Positions 21,680 through 28,467 of a DNA stretch of 64,000 nt are shown piece after piece. The notes beneath the pieces are model-generated. The model was not told the origin of the DNA, ran no database searches, and saw only the letters and a list, made by a program, of their open reading frames with translations. The stretch is from Euryhalocaulis sp050486445 (lineage in GTDB: Bacteria; Pseudomonadota; Alphaproteobacteria; Caulobacterales; Maricaulaceae): NCBI GenBank assembly GCA_050486445.1, contig JBJHDH010000014.1:1-64000 (forward strand), read 5' to 3'. Each line of letters begins with the position of its first letter. The stretch's first letter is position 1. Made by a program: the position numbers and the translations under genes.

Positions 21680-22000
21680 CTAGATCGGCATCTTGATGAT
21701 GTCATGATAGGCGCGGATCACCTCGTCGCGCACCGCCAGCATGGTTTCCAGCGAGGTTTCGGCCGCGGCGATGGCGGTGACCACGTCCACCAGCTCTGCC
21801 TTGCCCACCGCCGCCTCGGCCGACAGCATCTCGGCGCGGGAGAGCTGGGCCTCTGTGCCTTTCAGCGAGGATTCCACCAGCGCGCCGAATTCCGACAGGG
21901 CGCCGCCGCCGGAAGCCCCGCCGCGCGCCGGGGCGCTCTGGCCGCCTGCCTGCGCGGCGACAGCATATGCGTTCAGCGCCGATACGGGATTGATCGCCAT
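21680..22000 (-). CDS. fliE: Flagellar hook-basal body protein FliE
   Basis: Adaptor protein of 106 residues that joins the MS ring to the rod and is the first protein exported. The N-terminal part is Ala/Gly-rich (MAINPVSALNAYAVAAQAGGQ). The C-terminal family region contains FGALVESSLKGTEAQLSRAE and ends with AAETSLETMLAVRDEVIRAYHDIIKMPI. It lies just behind flgC, 23 bases apart, in the flgB-flgC-fliE order seen across the class. Confidence 0.96.
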   Translation of the reverse strand: MAINPVSALNAYAVAAQAGGQSAPARGGASGGGALSEFGALVESSLKGTEAQLSRAEMLSAEAAVGKAELVDVVTAIAAAETSLETMLAVRDEVIRAYHDIIKMPI

Positions 22001-22023
22001 CGCGGACTCCTCCTCTCAAACTC

Positions 22024-22437
22024 TTAACGGCGCAGCAGGTCGATGGTACGCATCAGCATGGCGCGGCTGGCCTCCACCACATTCATATTGGCTTCGAAGG
22101 ATCGCTGCGCCTCGCGCAAATCCATCAGCTCTACCAGCGAATTGACGTTTGGCGTTCGGATATAGCCGTCGGTGTCCGCCGCAGGATGGCCGGGCTCGAA
22201 GCGCACGCCGAAATCCGACATATCGGAGCGAATATTGTTCATCCGCACCAGATGATTACCCGTGGCGCGATCAAGCTGGGAATCGAAGGTGGGCACCCGC
22301 CGGCGATAGGGCTCGGCGCCCGGTTCGCGCGCCGTGGAATCGGCATTGGCCAGGTTTTCCGCGATGACGCGCATGCGCGAGGACTGGGCGCGCAGACCGG
22401 CCGCCGCCACCTGGAGGATGCTGGAAAGGTCGGTCAT
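22024..22437 (-). CDS. flgC: Flagellar proximal rod protein FlgC
   Basis: Rod subunit of 137 residues exported into the periplasm without a signal peptide. The family N terminus is LSSILQVAAAGLRAQSSRMRVIAENLANADST, and the C terminus is the standard rod/hook helix (NVNSLVELMDLREAQRSFEANMNVVEASRAMLMRTIDLLR). It sits between flgB (34 bases upstream) and fliE. Confidence 0.97.
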   Translation of the reverse strand: MTDLSSILQVAAAGLRAQSSRMRVIAENLANADSTAREPGAEPYRRRVPTFDSQLDRATGNHLVRMNNIRSDMSDFGVRFEPGHPAADTDGYIRTPNVNSLVELMDLREAQRSFEANMNVVEASRAMLMRTIDLLRR

Positions 22438-22471
22438 GGGCGCGATCCCGTCATGCGTTCATTATCCCTTC

Positions 22472-22891
22472 TCACCGGCCCGGGGGCCGCGCCGCGGCGC
22501 GAATGAGGCTGAGACTCTTTTGATAGAGGCCGACCACGGTTTCGTAGCGCATCTGGGTATCGACCACTTTGGTCATCTGGTCTTCCAGCACCACGGCGTT
22601 GCCGTTAATCATGACTTCGGAATCCGGCGCCGATTCAGCGCGCAGGCCGAGCCGCCCGCGCCCGGCGGGCGCCGGAATGTGGCCCGTGGAGGTAACGGTC
22701 ATGGCTGGCGCGGCGCTGGAGCTGGCCCGGCGGCTGAGCGCCCGCTCGAAGGCGGTATCGCCAATATCGCGCGGCACATAGCCGGGCGTATTGGCGTTGG
22801 CGACATTGTCAGCCAGCACTTTCTGGCGCTGCGACAGATAAGACAGCGTCTCGCGCAGCAGGCCCAGGACCGGTGCATTCTGCACGCCCAT
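22472..22891 (-). CDS. flgB: Flagellar proximal rod protein FlgB
   Basis: Rod subunit of 139 residues and first gene of the minus-strand flagellar run. It carries LSYLSQRQKVLADNVANANTPGYVPRDI, the shared rod/hook N-terminal signature, and ends with a helical region (MTKVVDTQMRYETVVGLYQKSLSLIR). Its start faces the fliO-fliP genes across 165 bases that hold several CtrA-like sites. Confidence 0.97.
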   Translation of the reverse strand: MGVQNAPVLGLLRETLSYLSQRQKVLADNVANANTPGYVPRDIGDTAFERALSRRASSSAAPAMTVTSTGHIPAPAGRGRLGLRAESAPDSEVMINGNAVVLEDQMTKVVDTQMRYETVVGLYQKSLSLIRAAARPPGR

Positions 22892-22964
22892 CCGGCTTTC
22901 CCCTGTCCGGGGCTCGATTTTCCGGGCGCGGCGCCCGGTTCGATCCCGGGCCGAAGCTGGAGCA

Positions 22965-23029
22965 TTAAGGTTAATGGCGCCTTACGCCGTATGGTTTACG
23001 CGCCGTTAACGCCCGTCCCGCATGGTTAA
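22965..23029. promoter_or_regulatory. Divergent flagellar control region with CtrA-like sites
   Basis: Between flgB and fliO lie TTAAGGTTAA (22965-22974), TTTA-N7-TTAA (22995-23009, one mismatch to the CtrA consensus TTAA-N7-TTAA), and ATGGTTAA (23022-23029, the reverse complement of TTAACCAT). The cluster of four TTAA cores in 65 bases of GC-rich DNA suggests control of both flagellar units by CtrA. This is inferred from motif and context only. Confidence 0.55.
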
Positions 23030-23056
23030 TGAAGGGTTCTCTGGGCGGGGCGTCAC

Positions 23057-23362
23057 ATGGATCTGGTGGATTTCGGCCGCTATGCGGGCGGACTTCTGGT
23101 CACGCTGGGGCTTCTGGCCCTGCTCGCCTTCGCGGCGAAGCGGCTGGACCTGTTCGCGGCGGTGCGCGGCCAGCGCGCGGGGCGGCGGCTGGGCGTGACG
23201 GAGACGCTGAACCTGGATGCGCGGCGGCGGCTGGCGCTGGTGCGCTGGGACGGGCGCGAGCATCTGGTGCTGCTGGGCATGGGCGGGGATCTGCTGCTGG
23301 AGAGCCGCGACGCGCCACCGCCGGAGGCCGGCGCGGCGCACGGCGCGGGGGGACGGGCATGA
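23057..23362 (+). CDS. fliO: FliO-like flagellar assembly protein
   Basis: Small membrane protein of 101 residues that helps FliP assemble. It has one N-terminal membrane helix (GGLLVTLGLLALLAFAAKRL) and a small cytoplasmic beta domain (GVTETLNLDARRRLALVRWDGREHLVLLGMGGDLLLES), the normal FliO layout. FliO is poorly conserved, so position counts: its stop overlaps the fliP start as ATGA. Confidence 0.85.
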   Translation: MDLVDFGRYAGGLLVTLGLLALLAFAAKRLDLFAAVRGQRAGRRLGVTETLNLDARRRLALVRWDGREHLVLLGMGGDLLLESRDAPPPEAGAAHGAGGRA

Positions 23363-24102
23363 GACGCGCGCTGGCATATGGCGTGACGCTGGGCGGCGCG
23401 ACGCTGGCGCTGCTGCTGCTGGCTGGCCCGGCCGCGGCGCAGGAGATCAATATCGACCTTGGCCAGGAAGGCGCGCTGACCAGCCGGGTAGTGCAGCTTA
23501 TTCTGGTCATCACCCTGCTGTCGCTGGCGCCCTCCATTCTGGTGATGACGACCAGCTTTGTCCGCATCGTCGTGGTGCTGTCGCTGCTGCGCACGGCGCT
23601 GGGCCTGCAACAGAGTCCGCCCAACGCGGTGATCGTGTCGCTGGCGCTGTTCCTGACCGCCTTTGTGATGTGGCCGGTGTTTCAGGAGAGCTGGGAGCGG
23701 GGCGTGCAACCGCTGATGGCGGAGGAGATGGAACTGATCGAAGGGACCGAGGCCGCCGCCCAGCCGATCAAGATGTTCATGATCCAGCACACACGCGACG
23801 CCGATCTCATGCTGTTCTTCGACATGGCGGACCGCGAGGCGCCGGCGGAAGCAGCGGACTCGCCCTTCTGGATCGTGGCCCCCGCCTTCATGATTTCCGA
23901 GCTGCGCCGGGCGTTCGAGATCGGCTTTCTGCTGTTCATTCCGTTTCTGGTGATCGACCTGGTGGTGGCGTCGATCCTGATGTCGATGGGCATGATGATG
24001 CTGCCGCCAATCATTATCAGCCTGCCGTTCAAGCTGATTTTCTTTGTGCTGGTGGATGGCTGGCGGCTGGTCGCCGGCTCGCTGGTCGAGAGCTTCATGT
24101 AG
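23359..24102 (+). CDS. fliP: Flagellar export protein FliP
   Basis: Core export-gate protein of 247 residues with a cleavable signal peptide (LLLLAGPAAAQEI). Family motifs are intact: SFVRIVVVLSLLRTALGLQQSPPN, FWIVAPAFMISELRRAFEIGFLLFIPFLVIDLVVASILMSMGMMMLPP and the C-terminal LPFKLIFFVLVDGW. The real start is the ATG at 23359, coupled to fliO; the open frame runs upstream through fliO in a different reading frame. Confidence 0.97.
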   Translation: MRRALAYGVTLGGATLALLLLAGPAAAQEINIDLGQEGALTSRVVQLILVITLLSLAPSILVMTTSFVRIVVVLSLLRTALGLQQSPPNAVIVSLALFLTAFVMWPVFQESWERGVQPLMAEEMELIEGTEAAAQPIKMFMIQHTRDADLMLFFDMADREAPAEAADSPFWIVAPAFMISELRRAFEIGFLLFIPFLVIDLVVASILMSMGMMMLPPIIISLPFKLIFFVLVDGWRLVAGSLVESFM

Positions 24103-24123
24103 CGAGGCGCAGAATCGCAGACG

Positions 24124-24141
24124 CGGGTGTGCGTTCACCCG
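24124..24141 (+). terminator. Hairpin after fliP
   Basis: CGGGTG (24124-24129) pairs with CACCCG (24136-24141), extended by a G-T and a C-G pair, 20 bases after the fliP stop. A TTTT run follows a few bases later. Plausible intrinsic terminator. Confidence 0.45.
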
Positions 24142-24167
24142 TGCGGTGTTTTCAAGCAAGTGAGGGG

Positions 24168-24240
24168 GCGGAGCGTCAGCTACGAACCCGATTTATTTAC
24201 GGCGCCAAGGGGGAATTGTGGGTTCCCGCCGACGCTCCGC
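24168..24240. ncRNA. Candidate structured RNA: nested inverted repeats
   Basis: GCGGAGCGTC (24168-24177) is exactly complementary to GACGCTCCGC (24231-24240). Inside it GAACCC (24184-24189) is complementary to GGGTTC (24220-24225). The nesting gives one 73-base stem-loop with an internal loop and a 30-base apical region. Strand is unknown and no known RNA family is recognised. A possible small frame on the minus strand (24197-24373) overlaps part of it. Confidence 0.35.
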
Positions 24241-24373
24241 GCATGGATTTCCCGGAAGCTCTCGCCACCGATTCCAGCGTGGGATTTGGAACGGTCGGTC
24301 GTTTAGTGCCGTCCGCCTCTCCACGAGCCGCGCCGGGCAGCCGGGTGATCTGACCCTTCGCCGGACGCGCCAT
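24197..24373 (-). CDS. Possible small protein (58 residues), doubtful
   Basis: The frame starts at an ATG preceded by GGGAGGGAG, a good ribosome site, and reads MARPAKGQITRLPGAARGEA, ending NSPLAP. It is rich in Arg, Gly and Ala, with no membrane segment or known motif. The rest of the 762-base gap between fliP and the LysR gene has no convincing coding frame. It could be chance coding in GC-rich DNA. Confidence 0.25.
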   Translation of the reverse strand: MARPAKGQITRLPGAARGEADGTKRPTVPNPTLESVARASGKSMRGASAGTHNSPLAP

Positions 24374-24506
24374 GCACTCCCTCCCGCCATAGTGATCAGC
24401 TACTTCCCTCAGGCGGAAGGAACGGGCGCAGTATGCCTTCATCCGGGAGGGCGTGGAGATTTGCGGAAAGATGCGCGCTTTTTTGTTCGCCTTCTGGCGC
24501 CGGAAA

Positions 24507-24603
24507 GAAAAAGGCCGGGGCCCCGTGAGGGGCCCCGCCACCTCGCCGCTTCGCGGCGAGGCGTCGAAAAGAAAAGGCCGGGGCCCCGTGAGGGGCCCCG
24601 GCC
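24507..24603 (-). terminator. Three tandem hairpins, terminator-like on the minus strand
   Basis: A 30-base unit (GAAAAGGCCGGGGCCCC, then GTGA, then GGGGCCCCG) occurs twice, at 24507-24537 and 24571-24600. The second forms a perfect 12-base-pair stem with a GTGA loop (24576-24603). Between them CCTCGCCGC-TTC-GCGGCGAGG (24541-24561) forms a third hairpin. Read on the minus strand each large stem is followed by TTTTC or TTTTTC, so they could stop transcripts from the trxB-lysR side. Confidence 0.6.
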
Positions 24604-24613
24604 GGGGAAAGTC

Positions 24614-24649
24614 CGCATACCATAGGAGTTGGGGAGGATACGGTATGCG
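24614..24649. repeat. Inverted repeat
   Basis: CGCATACC (24614-24621) and GGTATGCG (24642-24649) are exact complements across 20 bases. It adjoins the tandem hairpins and may be an operator or part of a small RNA; no gene starts nearby. Confidence 0.3.
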
Positions 24650-24864
24650 TTTCCGCGCTGAACGCCGGAGCGTCTGTGCGCGGGCACGATGCTGTATGCA
24701 TCGTTGGCGGCGATATAGAAGGGACGGCGTGGACCCGCTACGGCCGCAATTCGATATGAGTCATGCTGAATTGCATATGCCTGTGGGGCGGAATGCAGGC
24801 CCGCCGCCAAGCGCGGCGCTCTCGCAGCACAAGGAAATTAACCAGGCGGAACGCGCGGGACCGT

Positions 24865-25770
24865 TCAGCTTCCGCGCAGGCGCTGGGCCGCGGCGACGAT
24901 GAAATCGCGGAAGACCTGCAACCGCATCGTGCCTTTCAGCTCTTCCGGATAGACGAAATAGATGTCGTAGGACGGGCCTTCGATGTCGGGCAGAACCTGC
25001 ACCAGCTGGTCGTGGCCGCGCGCCATATAGTCTGGCAGGGCGCCGATGCCGAGGCCGGCGATCACCGCGCGCAGCACGCCGGGCATGGAATCCACGCTGA
25101 GCCGCGCCAAGCGCCGCGTCGCGCCCTCATCGTGGCCAAGATCGGCGGCCCAGTCGACGCTGGGCAGCGGCGAGCCCGCCGTCATGCCGTATAGCACCAG
25201 CGCATGATCCGAGAGCGCCTGCGCCGTCTGCGGCGCGCCGTGGCGGCGGATATAGTCGATAGAGGCATAGAGCGCCTGGCTGGACGTATAAATCTTGCGC
25301 TGGATCAGGCCCGGATCCTTTGGCTTCCATGGCCGCAGGGCGACATCGGCCTCCAGCATCGAGAGGTCCAGCTCGCGATCGTCGAGCAGCAGATGAATGC
25401 GCACGTCCGGATGCTCGGCGAAAAACTGGGGCAGCAGGTCAATCAGCCAGGTCTGGCCCAGCCCGATTGTGGAGGTGACGCGCAGATCGCCGGAGGGCCG
25501 GTCGTGCGAGTCGCGCACCATCGCTTCAGCCATCGCGGCGCGTGACGCCATTTCGTGCGCCATGGCGAAGAGCCGCTCGCCCGGCTCGGTGCGCAGCAGA
25601 CCGCGCGCATGGCGGTGAAACAGCGCCACGCCCAGCTCGTCTTCCAGCGACTGAATCTGGCGGCTGACCGCCGATTGCGACAGGCCGAGCTTTTCCGCCG
25701 CGCCGGTGAGGCTGCCTGCCTCGCACGCCGCGTGAAACGTCTTCAGCTTGCCCCAGTCGAGCGAGTCCAG
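24865..25770 (-). CDS. LysR-family transcriptional regulator, probable CTG start
   Basis: Regulator of about 301 residues. The N-terminal winged helix-turn-helix reads DWGKLKTFHAACEAGSLTGAAEKLGLSQSAVSRQIQSLEDELGVALF, and the C-terminal half is the periplasmic-binding-like effector domain (LRVTSTIGLGQTWLIDLLPQFFAEHPDV). The first ATG/GTG/TTG codon in frame is a GTG at 25629, which would delete the whole DNA-binding domain. A TGA lies in frame 27 bases above 25770, and between them only a CTG at 25770, with GGGGGAAG just upstream, makes a sensible start (residue 2 onward DSLDWGKL). It begins 11 bases after the trxB stop, so the two are probably co-transcribed. Confidence 0.85.
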   Translation of the reverse strand: MDSLDWGKLKTFHAACEAGSLTGAAEKLGLSQSAVSRQIQSLEDELGVALFHRHARGLLRTEPGERLFAMAHEMASRAAMAEAMVRDSHDRPSGDLRVTSTIGLGQTWLIDLLPQFFAEHPDVRIHLLLDDRELDLSMLEADVALRPWKPKDPGLIQRKIYTSSQALYASIDYIRRHGAPQTAQALSDHALVLYGMTAGSPLPSVDWAADLGHDEGATRRLARLSVDSMPGVLRAVIAGLGIGALPDYMARGHDQLVQVLPDIEGPSYDIYFVYPEELKGTMRLQVFRDFIVAAAQRLRGS

Positions 25771-25781
25771 CGCCCTTCCCC

Positions 25782-26744
25782 CTATTCCGCCGCCTCAGCC
25801 ATGCCGATGGCGGCCAGATACCGCTCTGCCTCCAGCGCCGCCATGCAGCCCATCCCCGCCGCCGTCACCGCCTGACGGTACACGTCGTCGGTCACGTCGC
25901 CGGCAGCGAATACGCCCGGAACCGCCGTCGCCGTCGAATCCGGCGCGGTGACGATATAGCCGCCATCCTTCATCGGCAGCTGGCCCGCGAACAATTCCGT
26001 CGCCGGCTGGTGGCCGATGGCGATGAAGACGCCATCCATCGGCAGTTCGGAGACCGCGCCCGTCATCGCATTGCGCAGACGCACGCCGGTGACGCGGCGC
26101 GGCTCTTCCTCACCCAGCACGCTGTCCAGCACGCTGTCCCACACCACCTCGATCTTCGGGTTGGCCTCTACACGCTGACGCAGGATGCGCTCGCCGCGAA
26201 ACTCGCCGCGGCGGTGCACGATGGTGACCTTTTCAGCGAAATTGGTGAGGAACAGCGCCTCCTCCATCGCCGTGTTGCCGCCGCCGACCACCAGCACCTG
26301 CTTGCCGCGATAGAAAAACCCGTCGCAGGTGGCGCAGGCCGATACGCCGAAGCCCTGAAAATGCGCCTCGCTGGGCATGCCGAGCCATTTGGCGCTGGCG
26401 CCGGTGGCGATGATGATCGTGTCGGCGAGCCAGACATCGCCGGAATCGCATTCCAGCCGGAACGGGCGGACCGAAAGATCGGCCTTTGTCACGATGTCGT
26501 GCACGATGCGCGCACCGACATGCTCTGCCTGAGCCCGCATCTGCTCCATCAGCCAGGGGCCCTGAATGACATCGGCGAAGCCGGGATAATTCTCGACATC
26601 CGTGGTGATGGTGAGTTGGCCGCCCGGCTGCAAGCCGGCGATGACCACGGGCTGGAGCATGGCGCGCGCGGCATAGATCGCGGCCGTATAGCCGGCGGCG
26701 CCGGAGCCGATAATGACAAGACGTTCGTGACGGGTTTCGGGCAT
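25782..26744 (-). CDS. trxB: Thioredoxin reductase
   Basis: FAD- and NADPH-dependent enzyme of about 320 residues that reduces thioredoxin. The FAD motif is IIGSGAAGYTAAIYAARA, the redox-active pair is Cys-Ala-Thr-Cys (about 137-140), the NADPH motif is VVGGGNTAMEEALFL, and the closing FAD motif is GVFAAGDVTDDVYRQAVTAAGMGCMAALEAERYL. The ATG at 26744 starts PETRHERLVIIGSG; the open frame above it lacks support. The LysR gene follows after 11 bases. Confidence 0.97.
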   Translation of the reverse strand: MPETRHERLVIIGSGAAGYTAAIYAARAMLQPVVIAGLQPGGQLTITTDVENYPGFADVIQGPWLMEQMRAQAEHVGARIVHDIVTKADLSVRPFRLECDSGDVWLADTIIIATGASAKWLGMPSEAHFQGFGVSACATCDGFFYRGKQVLVVGGGNTAMEEALFLTNFAEKVTIVHRRGEFRGERILRQRVEANPKIEVVWDSVLDSVLGEEEPRRVTGVRLRNAMTGAVSELPMDGVFIAIGHQPATELFAGQLPMKDGGYIVTAPDSTATAVPGVFAAGDVTDDVYRQAVTAAGMGCMAALEAERYLAAIGMAEAAE

Positions 26745-26798
26745 TTGGGGCCGGGATTCGCTGGGCGGGACTGTCCTGCCGGAACGTAAGCGACCTGC

Positions 26799-26819
26799 GC
26801 CCCCGCGCAAGGCGGGGGC
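26799..26819. terminator. GC hairpin between acyltransferase and trxB
   Basis: GCCCCCGC (26799-26806) pairs with GCGGGGGC (26812-26819) around a five-base loop, 43 bases after the acyltransferase stop on the minus strand. No T run follows, so its role is uncertain. Confidence 0.35.
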
Positions 26820-26861
26820 GGCGGATTTCCCGGATTTGCTGGGGATGCGCCCGGTCTTTTC

Positions 26862-28013
26862 TTAAGCGCCGGCGGGAGCCGGGACGGGCGCGGCGGCGGC
26901 GCGGCGCTTCCACGCGCCCCGGATCGCCCGGCGGGCCGGCTCTTCGATCAAATAATGCACCGGCGCGGCGATGGCGGTCATCAGCGCGATCAGGCCAAGC
27001 CCGGTCCAGGCATTGGGCGTGAAATCGATCCCGAGAATATCCAGCCCCTGACCCAGAAACATGAAGACCGGGACGTGCAGGATGAAAATGGCATAGGACC
27101 ATTCGCCCAGGCGCCGCATCAGCGCGCCGGAAAGTGGCGTTTTCGCGCCCAGCGCGTCGATGCGCGACAGACCCGTGATGAACCCGGCCGCGCCCAGCGC
27201 CACCATCGGCACGCCAAACCCGGCGAGCGCGGCGGCGAGCGCCAGCGCGGCGCCGGCGAAGGCCAGCAGCGCGGCGGCGCGCACGCCGAGATTCACCCGG
27301 CCGAACGCGGCGCGCGTCGCCACCCCGGCCAGCATGGCGCAGGCCCCGCGCAGCGCGCCCCAGTCAGCGGTGGCGGTATTCAGCCCACGCCCGGTCAGCG
27401 CCTGATGGCCAAGCTCCGCCACGATCAGCAGGCCGAACGCCAAAGCCAGAAACAGGACCGGCCGCGCGCGCAGCGCATTGGCCAGAACCAGAAACAGCGG
27501 AAAGGCGAGATAGCCGGCGAATTCGGCGCTGACCGCCCAGGCCGGGAAGTTCCAGTCGGAATGGGCGGTGAGACCGAAAGATTGAAGCATCAGCAGGCTG
27601 GCGGCCAGATCGCGCAGGCCGTAGCGGCCCGGCTCCGGCGCATGGCCGAGCAGGCCGCCGGCCAGCACATAGGCGCCGAGCATCGCAATCGAGAGCAGGA
27701 ACAGCGGATAGAGCCGCGCCACACGCGCCACGAAAAAATCGCCGAAGCGGAAGGCGCGCTCCTGCCGCGCCCAATAGACATGGGCGAGGACAAAGCCGCT
27801 GAGCACAAAAAACACGTCTACCCGCGTCATGCCCAGCTCCAGCAGCGGCAACGCGCCAAAGCCGGAAGCATCGAACATCAGGCCGATATGGAAATAAGCG
27901 ATCCAGCAGGCCAGCACATAACGAAGACCTGTCAGGGAATGGAACACCGTGGCGGGGGCGGGGGCGCCTGACTGCGTGCCAATCCGGGTCTGTTTCGCCG
28001 TTTGCATGGGCAT
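26862..28013 (-). CDS. Acyltransferase 3 family membrane protein
   Basis: Integral membrane acyltransferase of 383 residues, a family that O-acylates surface sugars or periplasmic glycans. The N-terminal core has LTGLRYVLACWIAYFHIGL, including the conserved His, and then VDVFFVLSGFVLAHVYW, the second family signature. About ten hydrophobic segments follow, ending in a basic, Ala-rich cytoplasmic tail. No glycan synthesis genes are near, so the acceptor is unknown. GGCGGAA precedes the first ATG. Confidence 0.88.
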   Translation of the reverse strand: MPMQTAKQTRIGTQSGAPAPATVFHSLTGLRYVLACWIAYFHIGLMFDASGFGALPLLELGMTRVDVFFVLSGFVLAHVYWARQERAFRFGDFFVARVARLYPLFLLSIAMLGAYVLAGGLLGHAPEPGRYGLRDLAASLLMLQSFGLTAHSDWNFPAWAVSAEFAGYLAFPLFLVLANALRARPVLFLALAFGLLIVAELGHQALTGRGLNTATADWGALRGACAMLAGVATRAAFGRVNLGVRAAALLAFAGAALALAAALAGFGVPMVALGAAGFITGLSRIDALGAKTPLSGALMRRLGEWSYAIFILHVPVFMFLGQGLDILGIDFTPNAWTGLGLIALMTAIAAPVHYLIEEPARRAIRGAWKRRAAAAPVPAPAGA

Positions 28014-28164
28014 TTCCGCCTGTTTCCGGGGGCTTGGCCCCCTCGCTCAGGACGGGAAATGCAATTCGCGCGCCAAGAGAACCGGCGCGGGGACGGTTTG
28101 TTTTGTCGCGTTTTCGGACGGCGAACCGGATTCTATTTCGCCTGGAAACGCTTATGAAACCTGG

Positions 28165-28452
28165 TTAATGGCTGCCGCGCCAGCGTTCCATGGCGGCGGA
28201 GATGGCGAAGGTCTCGCGGTATTTCGGGGAGTCGGAGGGACGCGGCGCCTTTTCCCGCGTCATTTCCATGATCTCGGCCAGCTTGTTATGCGCCGCGCCG
28301 GACTGGCCCGCGCCGATATAGGCGTGCAGCTCGACGATCGCGGCGGAGAGCGGGTCTTTCGCCCGGATCACGAAATAGGGTTCGTCCTCCGCCAGATCGG
28401 GCAGGCAATCATATTGCGAAGGGTTGGCTTTCGAGCCGAGCGGGGCGGTCAT
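28165..28452 (-). CDS. Small conserved-type protein of unknown function
   Basis: Soluble protein of 95 residues. The middle (YFVIRAKDPLSAAIVELHAYIGAGQSGAAHNKLAEIMEMTREK) looks like a helical bundle and the tail ends MERWRGSH. A GAAGGA ribosome site precedes the ATG. It starts 15 bases after the M3 peptidase gene ends on the same strand, so the two are probably co-transcribed. No signal peptide or recognised domain. Confidence 0.7.
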   Translation of the reverse strand: MTAPLGSKANPSQYDCLPDLAEDEPYFVIRAKDPLSAAIVELHAYIGAGQSGAAHNKLAEIMEMTREKAPRPSDSPKYRETFAISAAMERWRGSH

Positions 28453-28467
28453 GGGAAATCCTTCAAG

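Noticed and set aside
24396..24701. Minus-strand frame with repeated APHGAPAF residues
   Set aside because: The repeats are the translation of the tandem GC hairpins, not a protein repeat family.
24103..24864. CRISPR array or insertion sequence in the largest gap
   Set aside because: Only two copies of one hairpin unit are present, without spacer regularity, and there is no transposase or terminal repeat.
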